Assembly: GCA_964418695.1 (NCBI GenBank) | Contig: CAYQMN010000016.1 | Coordinates: forward strand, 1-64,000 | DNA: 64,000 nt | Reading direction: 5' to 3' | Source: Prado023 sp964418695 | GTDB taxonomy: Bacteria; Actinomycetota; Actinomycetes; S36-B12; CAIYMF01 | Shown: piece after piece, positions 45,412-54,616 of the stretch | Layout: every line of letters starts with the position of its first letter | Position numbering within the stretch: the first letter of the stretch is position 1 | Position numbers and translations under genes: made by a program | Notes under the pieces: generated by a model | Told to the model about the DNA's origin: nothing | Database searches by the model: none | Seen by the model: only the letters and a program-made list of their open reading frames with translations

Positions 45412-45471
45412 CCCGGGCCGGCGAGGACCGCATCGGGGGCCACCGCGGCGGGTGTCGGGCCGGATCGCCGG

Positions 45472-45549
45472 ATGAGCGATCAGGACGGCGCCGAGCTCCT
45501 CGGCTGGTTCCTGCCGCCGCCCGGCGAGCCAGGCGCTGACGACCGCTGA
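45472..45549 (+). CDS. Possible 25-codon small protein
   Basis: The frame starts at ATG 45472 (MSDQDGAELLGWF) and ends in a Pro/Gly/Asp-rich tail before a TGA. It is 60 bp after the permease stop and just before the convergent DUF6766 gene. No strong ribosome binding site is seen; the sequence may be noncoding. Confidence 0.2.
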   Translation: MSDQDGAELLGWFLPPPGEPGADDR

Positions 45550-45558
45550 GCGTCGCCC

Positions 45559-46221
45559 TCAGTCGCCGGTGGCGTGGTGGGGGGCCGCCACCGGCTTGGA
45601 CTCCGCCGAGCCGCGCTGGCGCAGATAGACCGACGCCCCGACCATGACCGCGATCGACAGGTACTCGCTCTGCCAGTTCTGCATCGACTCGAACCAGAAC
45701 TGGCTGGTGGTCAGGTAGGACAGCGTCGACAGCGTGGGCTCACCCTCGGATGCCAGCTCCACGTTGTACGCCCGAGCCCCGCCGATCGCGTGCAGCGCCA
45801 TCGAGGCGGCGAACAGCAGTGCGAACAGGATCACCAGCGAGTTCTCGTAGACCGTCAAGACCCAGCCGCCTCGCCGGACCGGCCAGGGCGTGTCCGGCCC
45901 GATGTCGGCCTGACGTGGGTCGGCGTCCTGCGGGGCGGGTTCGTCCGGGTCCTTCGACTCCAGCGATCCGCGCTGGACGAGGAAGGCCGTCAGGGCCACG
46001 TAGCTGCCCATCTGGAGGAACTCGGACTCCCAGTTCTCGAACGTGGCCTCCAGGAAGTCGCCGCTCGTGAGGTAGTCCACCAGCGACGCCGAGCCCAGGC
46101 CGTACTGCAGGAGATCCTGGTCGTACACGCGCCAGCCGGACAGCACCATCCCGCCGAAGAAGACCAGGAAGAGCGCGGCATTGGCCAGCAGCAGGCCGTG
46201 GTCGCGCGCCCAGGCCCTCAC
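45559..46221 (-). CDS. DUF6766-family membrane protein
   Basis: This 220-residue protein has two repeated halves, each with two helices and a Trp/Glu motif: NWESEFLQMGSYVALTAFLVQRGSLESK and NWQSEYLSIAVMVGASVYLRQRGSAESK. The N-terminus starts with WARDHGLLLANAALFLVFFGGMVLSGW. These features match DUF6766, widespread in actinobacteria and proteobacteria and of unknown role. The start is GTG at 46221. Confidence 0.85.
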   Translation of the reverse strand: MRAWARDHGLLLANAALFLVFFGGMVLSGWRVYDQDLLQYGLGSASLVDYLTSGDFLEATFENWESEFLQMGSYVALTAFLVQRGSLESKDPDEPAPQDADPRQADIGPDTPWPVRRGGWVLTVYENSLVILFALLFAASMALHAIGGARAYNVELASEGEPTLSTLSYLTTSQFWFESMQNWQSEYLSIAVMVGASVYLRQRGSAESKPVAAPHHATGD

Positions 46222-46437
46222 CCCGGGGCCTCGTCTCGGGCGGGTCGAAGCGGCACACGCGGATGCTAGTCACCACCTGCGGTGAAGGCGGTCCGATCGC
46301 CGCCGGTCGGCTCCGGTTCCGGCCCCCCCTGCCGTCGCCCGGAGTTGCCTGTGCGGCCCCGCGGGTCCACGCTCCCTCTGGCCGCCCGGCCCGGCCGGAC
46401 CGGGGCGTGGCGAGGAGGCGGCCGTGGAGGAGACCGG

Positions 46438-47700
46438 GTGACAGCGGCCGAGGTCCAGCGGACCTACCTGACCCTCGTCCTGGGCAACACCCTGGCGGCC
46501 TCGCTCATCTGGGGCATCAACACGCTGTTCCTGCTCGACGCCGGCCTGAGCAACGCCGAGGCATTCGCCGCGAACGCGTTCTTCACCCTCGGGATGATCC
46601 TGTTCGAGATCCCCACCGGGGTCGTCGCCGACACCGCGGGCCGCCGGCGCTCCTACCAGCTGGGCACGCTGACGCTCGCGGGCAGCACCGCGCTCTACTG
46701 GGGCCTGTGGGTGGTGCACGGGCCGTTCTGGGCCTGGGCGCTGGTCTCGATCCTGCTCGGCCTGGGCTTCACGTTCTTCAGCGGTGCCGTCGAGGCCTGG
46801 CTGGTCGACGCCCTGGCCGCCACCGACTTCCGGGGCTCGCTGGACTCCGTGTTCGGCCGCGGGCAGACCGTGTCGGGCGCGGCGATGCTGGGCGGCAGCG
46901 TCGCCGGCGGCGTGATCGCACAGGCGACGAACCTCGGGGTGCCCTTCCTGCTCCGCGCAGGCATCCTGGTCCTGATGTTCCTGGTCGCCTCGCGGGTGAT
47001 GCGCGACCAGGGATTCACCCCCGTGCCGGGGCTGGGGGTCGTGCCGTCGGTGCGCCGGACGCTGCGCGAGTCGGTGCGCTACGGGCTGGGGGCGCCGCCG
47101 GTGCGGTGGGTGATGCTGGCCGCGCCGCTGACTGCCGGGGTGGGCATCTACGCGTTCTACGCCCTGCAGCCGCTGCTGCTGCAGCTGTGGGGCGACCCCG
47201 ACGCGTACGCGATCGCCGGCGCGGCGGCGGCCGTCGTCGCGGGGTCGCAGATCATCGGCGGGCTGGTGGCCGGGCCGCTGTCGGCGCGGGTCGCGCGGCG
47301 GACCACCGTCCTGATCGTGTCCTGCGCCGGTGCCGCCGGTCTGCTGGTCGGCGTGGGCATCGCCGGGTCGGCCGGCAGCTTCTGGGCGGTGCTGATCCTC
47401 GCGTCCGGGTGGGCCCTGCTCGGCGCGATCGGCACGCCCGTCCAGAGCGCCTACCTGAACGGGATGATCCCGTCGCAACAGCGGGCGACCGTGCTGAGCT
47501 TCGCCTCGCTCATGGGCTCCGGTGGCGGCGTCGTCATCCAGCCGGCCCTCGGCCGGGTCGCGGACGTCTCGGGATACGCGGCGTCGCTGGCGGTCGGTGG
47601 GGTCATCCAGGTCCTGGGAGCGCCGCTGCTCGCGCTGAGCCGGCGGGCCGGCCATCCCGCCGATCGCACCGCTGCCGCGGGCGCTGCCCCCACCCCCTGA
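46438..47700 (+). CDS. MFS transporter
   Basis: This 420-residue transporter has 12 predicted helices. The signature between helices 2 and 3 is PTGVVADTAGRRRSYQLG, the usual MFS D-x5-R-R region. It has a Pro/Ala-rich tail. The substrate cannot be judged; such proteins are often multidrug or sugar-like exporters. GTG 46438 is chosen because GGAGGAG (46426-46432) precedes it at a suitable distance. Confidence 0.85.
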   Translation: MTAAEVQRTYLTLVLGNTLAASLIWGINTLFLLDAGLSNAEAFAANAFFTLGMILFEIPTGVVADTAGRRRSYQLGTLTLAGSTALYWGLWVVHGPFWAWALVSILLGLGFTFFSGAVEAWLVDALAATDFRGSLDSVFGRGQTVSGAAMLGGSVAGGVIAQATNLGVPFLLRAGILVLMFLVASRVMRDQGFTPVPGLGVVPSVRRTLRESVRYGLGAPPVRWVMLAAPLTAGVGIYAFYALQPLLLQLWGDPDAYAIAGAAAAVVAGSQIIGGLVAGPLSARVARRTTVLIVSCAGAAGLLVGVGIAGSAGSFWAVLILASGWALLGAIGTPVQSAYLNGMIPSQQRATVLSFASLMGSGGGVVIQPALGRVADVSGYAASLAVGGVIQVLGAPLLALSRRAGHPADRTAAAGAAPTP

Positions 47701-47911
47701 GCCCGCCCGGTCGAGCGTCTGGGCCGCCCAACGGTCGAGCAGGACCTCACCCGCCGGTCGAGCCCGTCGAGACCTCCCCGGGGTCGGCTCCCCGCCAGCC
47801 ACCTCGCTCCTGCGATCTTTCGCCGCACGAAGCCGCAGACAGCGGGGGAGCGCCGGGAGTACCGTCCAAGAGCGCCGGCGTCGGAGGATGCCGGTCAGCG
47901 CTGGAGGCGCG

Positions 47912-48295
47912 ATGCTTTCCGATTTCACTGCGGTCCCCACGCTCGGCACGTCCGATCTGGACCGGGCGAAGGCCTTCTACGAGAACACCCTCGGCTTCGC
48001 CGCCGGGGAGAGCCAGATGGGTGAGGAGCTGCTGTACAAGAGCGGCGACAGCGCCTTCCTGGTGTACCGCTCGCAGTACGCGGGCACGAACCAGGCGACC
48101 GCGATGATGTTCATGGTCGACCAGGGCTTCGACGACGAGATCGCCCGGCTCCGCGACGCCGGCGTCACCTTCGACACCTTCGAGCTCGAGGGCATGGAGT
48201 GGGTGGACGGAGTGGCGCAGATGGGTGGCGCGAAGGCCGTGTGGTTCCACGACCCGGACGGCAACATCATCAACCTGATGACCGAGACGGGCTGA
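47912..48295 (+). CDS. VOC (glyoxalase/dioxygenase fold) protein
   Basis: This 127-residue single VOC module begins TAVPTLGTSDLDRAKAFYENTLGF and ends AVWFHDPDGNIINLMTETG, the typical metal-ligand glutamate/aspartate region. One beta-alpha-beta-beta-beta repeat pair is present. Members include glyoxalase-like isomerases and antibiotic-binding proteins; the substrate is unknown. The ATG at 47912 has GGAGG at 47903-47907; an upstream ATG at 47888 is less likely. Confidence 0.85.
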   Translation: MLSDFTAVPTLGTSDLDRAKAFYENTLGFAAGESQMGEELLYKSGDSAFLVYRSQYAGTNQATAMMFMVDQGFDDEIARLRDAGVTFDTFELEGMEWVDGVAQMGGAKAVWFHDPDGNIINLMTETG

Positions 48296-48510
48296 CCTCG
48301 CCGGGTCCTCCGCATCCCGGTCGGCGTCCCTTCGCGGGTATCCCCCTGCCGCGCCCCGGTGACCGTGGTCCGACGCCCCGGTCCAGGGCGGATCGATCCA
48401 CGCGCCGAAGGTCGGCTGGGCGGCCGGCGCGTCGGGCCTCGGGGTCGCGCCGGCTTCGCGAGAGAGTGCGACCGACACGACCCGAGAGCCCGCCGAACCG
48501 AGGTGCCACC

Positions 48511-49675
48511 GTGCGCTGCCCGAGCTGCGGCCGTGCCGAGCTGGATCCGGCGCGGCACGACGACGCCGGGATGAGCACGTGCTCCTGCGGCCATCGCGCC
48601 TACGCGGGCTACCTCGCGGAGGCCGACGCCCTGGACGCACGACGCCAGTGGCTGGCCGACCGGATCGTGGCCGGCGACCCTGCCCCTGAGCCGCGGCTCG
48701 CTGCTCGGTACCGGATCTGGCCGCCACCGGCCCGCGCCGATGCCCGCCCTCCGGACCGGCCGGGTGGGTCCGCCGGTCCCGCCGGTCCGCGCCAGGACCG
48801 CAGCGCCGAGGCCATCCTGCTCGGGGTCGGCGCTGCTGGTGGTGGCCGGCGCGGTGTTCACCGCCGTCGTGTGGGCCCGGCTGGGAGCGATCAGCCAGGC
48901 GGTCCTCGCGTTCGGCGTGACCGTCGGGATCGGGGTCCTGGCGATCGGGCTGCGATCGAGGCTGGCGGGCACGGCCGAGGCGCTGGCCGCGGTCGCCGCG
49001 GCGCTCGCCCTGGTCGACCTGATGGCCGCCCCCACTCTCGGACTGCTCCCCGAGCACTGGCTCACGACGCCGACCCTGTACCCGGCCGTGGCGGTCGCCG
49101 GGCTGGCCGCGGTCCTTCTGGGACTGCATGCGCGGCTCGGGCTGCGTGCCTGGGCCTGGGCAGGCTGGCTGCTCGTGCCGCTGGCGGCCGGACTGGTGGT
49201 GGCCGTGGCTGGGACCACCCGCCCCGTGGCCTGGACCGCCGCCACGCTGGCCTTGCCCGCCGCGGTGAGCGTGGGACTGCTCGCCGCCGCCGGCCGGATC
49301 CCGGCCGGCCCCGAGCACCGCACCCCGATGCGGACAGCCGGCGCCGTCGGGCTGGCGGTCACGGGCCTGGTGACGGCGGGGACGGTCGCGAATCGGCCGG
49401 CCCTGCCCGGGGTGGTGGTGGCCACGGCACTCACGGCGGTGGCGGTCGGGCTGTGGGCGCGGCTGGAGGCCACCGGCCGCGACGATCGGGTGCAGCCCGA
49501 GTCGCCCGTCACCCTGGCGCGCCTGCTCTGCCTGGCCACCGCGGCGATCGCGGGGGCGTCCGTGGGACTTCTGCTGGCGATCCCGGCGGATCCGCAGCCG
49601 CTGTGGCTGGCCGCCGCGACCGCCCTGGCCGGGGTGGTCGCGGGGTCGGTCGGATGGGTCGGGCAGCTTCGCTGA
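48511..49675 (+). pseudogene. Zinc-ribbon multi-span membrane protein, frameshifted
   Basis: It starts with a zinc ribbon (RCPSCGRAELDP to CSCGHRAYAGYL, residues 2-34) and a linker (DALDARRQWLADRI, YRIWPPPA). In another frame, from about 48815, come 8-10 hydrophobic helices (ALLVVAGAVFTAVVWARL, AVLAFGVTVGIGVLAIGL, and so on) up to 49675. The two parts match neighbouring regions of long actinobacterial zinc-ribbon membrane proteins, so a single base lost near GTCGGCGCTG (about 48826) probably broke the frame. Relatives are often much longer (over 1000 residues), so the C-terminus may also be truncated. Confidence 0.55.
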
Positions 49676-49727
49676 GCGAACGACGCCGCGCGGCGCCAGG
49701 CCGCGATCCGTGCCCGACGCCCCGACC

Positions 49728-50480
49728 TCAGCGGTACTCGGGGTTCGGGTGGTCGGGCTTGGACAGGTCCCAGTTGGTGGTCACGTTGCCGTGCGCCGGC
49801 ACCCCGCCGGCGTCCTTCAGGCGCCGGGCCAGATGCAGCATGTTCCAGGTCGCGAACACGGTGTTGCGGGTCGTCCAGCTGTTGTGCGCCCCCCGGTTGT
49901 CGTCCAGGTACGACGGGCCCGGCCCGGCGTCGCCCACCCAGTAGGAGTCCGCCTGCGGCGGGATCGCGAAGCCGATGTGGGTCAGGGCGTAGAGCATCTG
50001 CGCCGAGCAGTGCTTACCGCCGTCCTCGTTGCCGGTGACCAGCACGCCCCCGACCTTGCCGTAGTAGACCCATTGGGCCTTGTCGTTGAGCTCGCCGGAC
50101 CACCCGTACAGCCGCTCGATGATCAGCCGGGTCATCGAGGACTGGTCGCCCAGCCAGATGGGCGTGGCCAGCACGACGATGTCGGCCGGCTCGATCAGCG
50201 AGTGGTACAGGTCAGGGAAGTCGTCGCGCTCCCACCCCTGCTCGCGCATGTCCGGGTAGACGCCCGGCGGGATCGTGTGGTCGACGGTGCGGATCAGGTC
50301 GGTGTGCACGCCCAGCGAGTCGAGGATGTGTCGGCTGATGCCGATCAGGCCCTCGGTGTGGCTGGGCTCCGGCGAGCGCTTGAGCGTGCCGTTGAGGAAG
50401 ACCGCGCGCAGGTCGGAGTAGTCCGTCTGGGCCGCGGCGACCTCGGCGTCGATGAAGGCTTGGACCGGCTCGGGGAGCAT
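49728..50480 (-). CDS. Flavodoxin-fold NAD(P)H:FMN oxidoreductase
   Basis: This 250-residue protein has the FMN-binding start AVFLNGTLKRSPEPSHTEGL, the next loop LATPIWLGDQSSMTRLIIERL (flavin ring contact), and a third GGVLVTGNEDGGKHCSAQML. Such proteins reduce quinones, azo dyes or nitro compounds, or supply FMNH2. An extended C-terminus, WNMLHLARRLKDAGGVP, is typical of the larger members. The ATG at 50480 is used. Confidence 0.85.
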   Translation of the reverse strand: MLPEPVQAFIDAEVAAAQTDYSDLRAVFLNGTLKRSPEPSHTEGLIGISRHILDSLGVHTDLIRTVDHTIPPGVYPDMREQGWERDDFPDLYHSLIEPADIVVLATPIWLGDQSSMTRLIIERLYGWSGELNDKAQWVYYGKVGGVLVTGNEDGGKHCSAQMLYALTHIGFAIPPQADSYWVGDAGPGPSYLDDNRGAHNSWTTRNTVFATWNMLHLARRLKDAGGVPAHGNVTTNWDLSKPDHPNPEYR

Positions 50481-50704
50481 CTGGTGTCCTCTCGGTTCGT
50501 CGGACCGCGGCGGCGACGAGGGGCCGATGTCGGGGCGCCGTGGGCCATCCCGGGCGCCCGATGTCGGCGCGGCAGCGCACGCGCCGCGGGCAGCCGTGGT
50601 GGCTGCCTCGCGCCCCATGATGGCCCGCGCGGGTCGTTCCGGCCCGTGCAATTGCTGGTCGATTCGGGGCCCGGACCTCAGACGTGTGTGCTTTCATTCA
50701 CGGC

Positions 50705-51649
50705 ATGGCTCGCACCCGGCTGATCCCCGCCCTCGCCTTGACCGCTGCCCTGGGTCTCTCGCTGGCTGCCTGTGCGTCCGACGACAACGCGGACACCGGC
50801 TCCTCGTCCCCCGCCGCCGCCCCGATCGTCGTCGCGACGACGAACTTCACCGAGACCAAGATCCTGGCCCACATCTACCGGCAGGCGCTGGAGAAGGCCG
50901 GTCAGCCGGCCTCGGTCAAGGAGCTCACGACCCGCGAGGTCATCGCTCCCGCGTTGGAGAAGGGCGAGGTGCAGCTGACCCCGGAGTACCTCGGGTCGCT
51001 CACCGAGTACCTGAACAAGGCCGTGAACGGCGCCGACGCCGAGCAGGTCGCCTCCGGTGACGTCGAGGCGAGCCTGGCGGCGGCCCGCACCCTGGCCGAG
51101 CCGAAGAACATCACCCTGCTGGATCCGTCGCAGGCCCAGGACCAGAACGCCTTCGCCGTCACCCAGGACTTCGCGTCGACCAACAGCCTCACGACGCTGT
51201 CCGACCTCGCCACGTTCAGCAACTCGAAGGCGGTGACTCTGGGCGGTCCGCCGGAGTGCCCCGACCGGCCGTTCTGCCAGCAGGGGCTGGAGTCGGTCTA
51301 CAGCGTCAAGATCGGCAAGTTCGTGCCGCTGGACGCGGGCGGTCCGCTGACCATCCAGGCCGTCCAGCAGGGCAAGATCGACCTGGCCACGGTGTTCTCG
51401 TCCTCGGCGGCCGTGAGCGCCAACGACCTGGTGATCCTCACCGACGACAAGGACTGGCAGACCGCGGAGAACGTGCTGCCCGCGCTGAACACGGCTGCGG
51501 TCACCGACACCATCACCAAGGCGCTGGACGCGGTGTCCGCGGTCCTCACCACGCAGGATCTCCAGGCGCTCAACGCCCAGGTCGAGATCGATCGCAAGGA
51601 CCCGGCCGCGGTCGCGACCCAGTACCTGAAGGACAAGGGCCTGGCGTAA
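50705..51649 (+). CDS. Osmoprotectant (glycine betaine/choline) substrate-binding lipoprotein
   Basis: This 314-residue protein has a signal peptide with lipobox SLAAC around residue 23. It has the OpuCC/ProX-like pattern: IVVATTNFTETKILAHIYRQALEKAG, EVQLTPEYLGSLTEYL, CPDRPFCQQGLESVY (an unusual Cys pair) and FSSSAAVSANDLVILTDD. It delivers betaine, choline or carnitine to the membrane complex encoded to the right. It is convergent with the ATPase gene. Confidence 0.87.
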   Translation: MARTRLIPALALTAALGLSLAACASDDNADTGSSSPAAAPIVVATTNFTETKILAHIYRQALEKAGQPASVKELTTREVIAPALEKGEVQLTPEYLGSLTEYLNKAVNGADAEQVASGDVEASLAAARTLAEPKNITLLDPSQAQDQNAFAVTQDFASTNSLTTLSDLATFSNSKAVTLGGPPECPDRPFCQQGLESVYSVKIGKFVPLDAGGPLTIQAVQQGKIDLATVFSSSAAVSANDLVILTDDKDWQTAENVLPALNTAAVTDTITKALDAVSAVLTTQDLQALNAQVEIDRKDPAAVATQYLKDKGLA

Positions 51650-51650
51650 C

Positions 51651-51714
51651 GACCGGCAACCGGCAACGGCGACCGGCGACCGGCGACCGGCAACGGCGAC
51701 CGGCGACCGGCCGG
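51651..51714. repeat. Short GACCGGC-based minisatellite
   Basis: The heptamer (G/A)ACCGGC repeats about eight times with occasional GACCGGCAACGGC variants, in units of 20, 27 and 17 bp. It lies 2 bp after the substrate-binding gene stop and before the convergent ATPase gene stop. It has no spacers or palindromes, so it is not a CRISPR. It could act as a transcript end or be slippage-generated. Confidence 0.6.
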
Positions 51715-51738
51715 GGCCTCGACCAGCCTTCCGCGGTC

Positions 51739-52731
51739 CTAGTCGCTCGCGGAGATCGGTGCGGCGCTCTCGCGGGCGATCAGATCGGCCACGTCGCTCA
51801 TCGTCAGCGTGCCCGAGCGGTCCGGCGCGTCCACCCGGATCCGTCCCGCAGGAGCGTTGAGCAGCGCGACCACCGCGTCGCGCAGGGACGCATCCGCCGG
51901 CACGCTGGGCAGCTCCGCCTCGCTGCCCACCGGCGCCGGCAGCGCGGCCACGTCCAGCGCGGTGACCGCCATGAGCTTGATGAGCCGGTCGGCGCCCACG
52001 AAGTCGGCGACGAACGGCGTCGCCGGGTGGGCCAGCACCCGCGCCGGGGTGTCGTGCTGCTCCAGGTATCCGCCCTGGCGCATCACGGCGATCCGGTCGC
52101 CGAGGCGCACGGCCTCGTCCAGGTCGTGGGTGACCATGACGACGGTGGTGCCCAGGCGGCGCTGCAGCGCGTGGAACTCCATCTGCAGGCGGTCGCGGGC
52201 GATCGGGTCGATCGCGCCGAACGGCTCGTCCATCAGCAGCACCGGAGGGTCGGCTGCGAGCGCGCGCGCGACGCCGACGCGCTGACGCTGCCCGCCGGAG
52301 AGCTGGTGGGGATACCGGTCCACGAAGGCGGGGTCCAGGCCGACCAGCTCGAGCAGCTCCTCGACGCGGTCGGCCGTGCGCGCCGAGCTCCAGCCCGCGA
52401 GCCGGCACGTGACGGCGACGTTGCGACCCACCGTGTAGTGGGGGAACAGGCCGTCGGCCTGGATGACGTAGCCCATCTGGCGGCGCAGCTGGTGGACGTT
52501 CATCCGGGTCACGTCGGTGCCGTTGAGCCGGATGGTCCCCGAGGTCCGCTCGACGAGCCGGTTGATCATCCGCAGCGTCGTGGTCTTGCCGCAGCCCGAC
52601 GGCCCGACCAGCACGCAGATCTCGCCGCGCGTCACCGACAGGTCCAACTCGTGCACCGCGACCGTGCCGTCGGCGTACTCCTTGGACACGCCATCGAGGA
52701 CGATGACCGGGTCACTCTGGCTAGAGTCCAT
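51739..52731 (-). CDS. Osmoprotectant ABC transporter ATP-binding protein
   Basis: This 330-residue ATPase is of OpuCA/ProV type. It has Walker A GPSGCGKTT (about 42-50), Q-loop MGYVIQADGLFPHYTV, signature LSGGQRQRVG, Walker B VLLMDEPFGAID, and switch His in MVTHD. The C-terminal part (about 245-330) holds a CBS-like or regulatory segment (AGRIRVDAPDRSGTLTMSDVADLI). It is on the opposite strand from both the binding-protein and permease genes, only 24 bp from the permease start. Confidence 0.88.
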   Translation of the reverse strand: MDSSQSDPVIVLDGVSKEYADGTVAVHELDLSVTRGEICVLVGPSGCGKTTTLRMINRLVERTSGTIRLNGTDVTRMNVHQLRRQMGYVIQADGLFPHYTVGRNVAVTCRLAGWSSARTADRVEELLELVGLDPAFVDRYPHQLSGGQRQRVGVARALAADPPVLLMDEPFGAIDPIARDRLQMEFHALQRRLGTTVVMVTHDLDEAVRLGDRIAVMRQGGYLEQHDTPARVLAHPATPFVADFVGADRLIKLMAVTALDVAALPAPVGSEAELPSVPADASLRDAVVALLNAPAGRIRVDAPDRSGTLTMSDVADLIARESAAPISASD

Positions 52732-52755
52732 GCCGTGCCCACCCCGGGGAGCGCT

Positions 52756-53424
52756 GTGTCGACAGAGGTGGCGAACCCCTGGGTGTCCTGGGACTACGTG
52801 TCCACGCACACCGCCGAGCTGATCGCGGCGGGCCGCGAGCATGTCCTGCTCACCGTCGCCTCGGTCGGGCTGGCCGTGCTCGTCGCCTGTCCCCTGGCAG
52901 TTCTGGTGCGACGGTACCGGGTTCTGGAGGGTCCCGTCCTCGCCGTGTCCGGCGTGCTCTACACGATCCCGTCGCTGGCGCTGATCTCGCTGCTCTGGCC
53001 GGTCTTCGGCCTCTCCCCGCTCACGGTGGTGGTGGCGCTGGCCGTGTACGCGCTGCTGGTCGTGCTGCGCAACGCGGTGGTGGGCCTGGACGAAGTCGAT
53101 CCCTCGGTGGTCGACGCGGCGCGCGGGATGGGGCTGGGCCGGGGCGCGATCCTGTGGCGGGTCGAGCTGCCACTGGCGATGCCCACGATCGTCGCGGGCA
53201 TCCGGATCGCGACGGTGTCGACCGTCGGCCTGGTCACCATCGGGGCGCTGGTCGGCTACGGCGGCTTCGGCAGCATGATCCTGTCGGGCTTCCAGCAGAA
53301 CTTCTGGCACGCGCAGATCTTCACCGCGACCGCCGCCTGCGTGGTCCTGGCGATGGTCTTCGAGGTGGCCCTGCTGTGGGTCCAGCGCCGCAGCGCCCCG
53401 TGGGCTCGGGGGAGGGCGCACTGA
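52756..53424 (+). CDS. Osmoprotectant ABC permease (first subunit)
   Basis: This 222-residue OpuCB-type permease has the conserved cytoplasmic loop EVDPSVVDAARGMGLGRGAILWRVELPLAMPTIVAGIRIATVSTVGLVTIGALVG. Six helices are likely. GTG 52756 is chosen because GGGGAG at 52745-52750 is well placed; GTG 52735 would leave almost no space to the divergent ATPase gene. The stop overlaps the start of the next permease by one base. Confidence 0.85.
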   Translation: MSTEVANPWVSWDYVSTHTAELIAAGREHVLLTVASVGLAVLVACPLAVLVRRYRVLEGPVLAVSGVLYTIPSLALISLLWPVFGLSPLTVVVALAVYALLVVLRNAVVGLDEVDPSVVDAARGMGLGRGAILWRVELPLAMPTIVAGIRIATVSTVGLVTIGALVGYGGFGSMILSGFQQNFWHAQIFTATAACVVLAMVFEVALLWVQRRSAPWARGRAH

Positions 53425-54122
53425 TGGTGGTCTGGGAGTGGTTCACCGACCCGGCCAACTGGACCGGCGCCAACGGCATCCCGGTGCGCACCTGGGAGCA
53501 GATCCAGGTCAGCGTCCTGGCGATGGCGATCGCGCTGGCGGTCGCGCTGCCGGTCGGCCTGGTGCTGGGCCACCTGGGCAAGGGCGTCGTGGTCGCCACC
53601 AACATCAGCAACGTCGGCCGGGCGGTGCCCACGCTCGGCATGCTGATCATCCTGGCGTCCATCCCGAGCATCGGGGTGGGCAACGCCGCGGCGGTGCTTG
53701 CCCTCGCGGTGTTCGCGATCCCGCCGCTGCTGACCAACACGTTCGCGGGGATGGCCTCGGTCGACCCGGACGTGCTGGACGCCGGTGCGGGCATGGGGAT
53801 GGGCCGGCGGCATCGCCTCGTCCGCGTCGAGATGCCGCTGGCCAGCCCGCTGATCCTGGCCGGCATCCGCACCGCGGCCGTGCAGGTGGTGGCGACCGCC
53901 TCGCTGGCCGCGCTGGTCGGCAGTGGCGGGCTGGGCCGCTACGTCGTCGACGGCTTCGCGCTGCAGGACACCACGCTGATCGTCGCCGGGGCGATCCTGA
54001 CCGCGCTGCTGGCGATCTGCGCGGAGGGGGTGCTGGCCGTGGTGGAGCGGGTGGCCACGCCGCACGGCCTGCGCCACCGCAAGTCCGAGTCCCGGCTCTC
54101 GATGGCCGACGCGGTCAGCTGA
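53424..54122 (+). CDS. Osmoprotectant ABC permease (second subunit)
   Basis: This 232-residue permease has the family loop SVDPDVLDAGAGMGMGRRHRLVRVEMPLASPLILAGIRTAAVQVVATASLAALVGSGGLGRYVV. With its partner it forms the channel of the importer. The start ATG 53424 shares a base with the previous stop (TGATG). The tail is basic (HGLRHRKSESRLS). Confidence 0.88.
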   Translation: MVVWEWFTDPANWTGANGIPVRTWEQIQVSVLAMAIALAVALPVGLVLGHLGKGVVVATNISNVGRAVPTLGMLIILASIPSIGVGNAAAVLALAVFAIPPLLTNTFAGMASVDPDVLDAGAGMGMGRRHRLVRVEMPLASPLILAGIRTAAVQVVATASLAALVGSGGLGRYVVDGFALQDTTLIVAGAILTALLAICAEGVLAVVERVATPHGLRHRKSESRLSMADAVS

Positions 54123-54228
54123 GTCGCTCGGGACACGCTGGTCGGGTCGGCAGGCCGGCCGCCGCCGGCCGACGGATTCGGTCTCCGCACGGCACGCGGT
54201 GGCGCCACTTCTGCTCCACGATGGCCGC

Positions 54229-54465
54229 ATGGCCACGAAGCAGTGGGGCGACCTGAGCCCGAAGACGCAGAAGCTGATCATCGTCGGCGGCACGGTCGAT
54301 GCGGTCCTGAAGGTGGCCGCCATCGTGGACCTGATCCGGCGGCCCGCCGAGCAGGTCCGCGGCTCGAAGGCGCTGTGGGGCACGGCGCTCACCCTGGTGA
54401 ACTCCGCGGGGGTGCTCCCGATCGGCTACTTCGTCCTCGGCCGCCGGGATCCCGTCGGGGGCTGA
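54229..54465 (+). CDS. Small membrane protein (PLDc_N-like)
   Basis: This 78-residue protein has two hydrophobic helices, KLIIVGGTVDAVLKVAAIVDLI and LWGTALTLVNSAGVLPIGYFVLG, linked by a basic loop (RRPAEQVRGSK). The layout is typical of short PLDc_N/DUF5652-type membrane proteins of unknown function. The ATG at 54229 is preferred over 54199. Confidence 0.7.
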   Translation: MATKQWGDLSPKTQKLIIVGGTVDAVLKVAAIVDLIRRPAEQVRGSKALWGTALTLVNSAGVLPIGYFVLGRRDPVGG

Positions 54466-54616
54466 GCCCCGCGCCGGCCCGGCGACTGCGCCCCCGTACC
54501 GAGACGTTTGCTTCATGGACCTGCCCAGATGCGTCACAGGCGATGCATCTCTGCAGGTCTGGTGATGCCAGGCCCGCGACTACTGCGTCGGGCCGAAGAT
54601 GGGGCAGGCTTGGCGG

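Noticed and set aside
51651..51714. CRISPR-like array
   Set aside because: Units of about 7 bp without unique spacers form a simple minisatellite. No cas gene is present.
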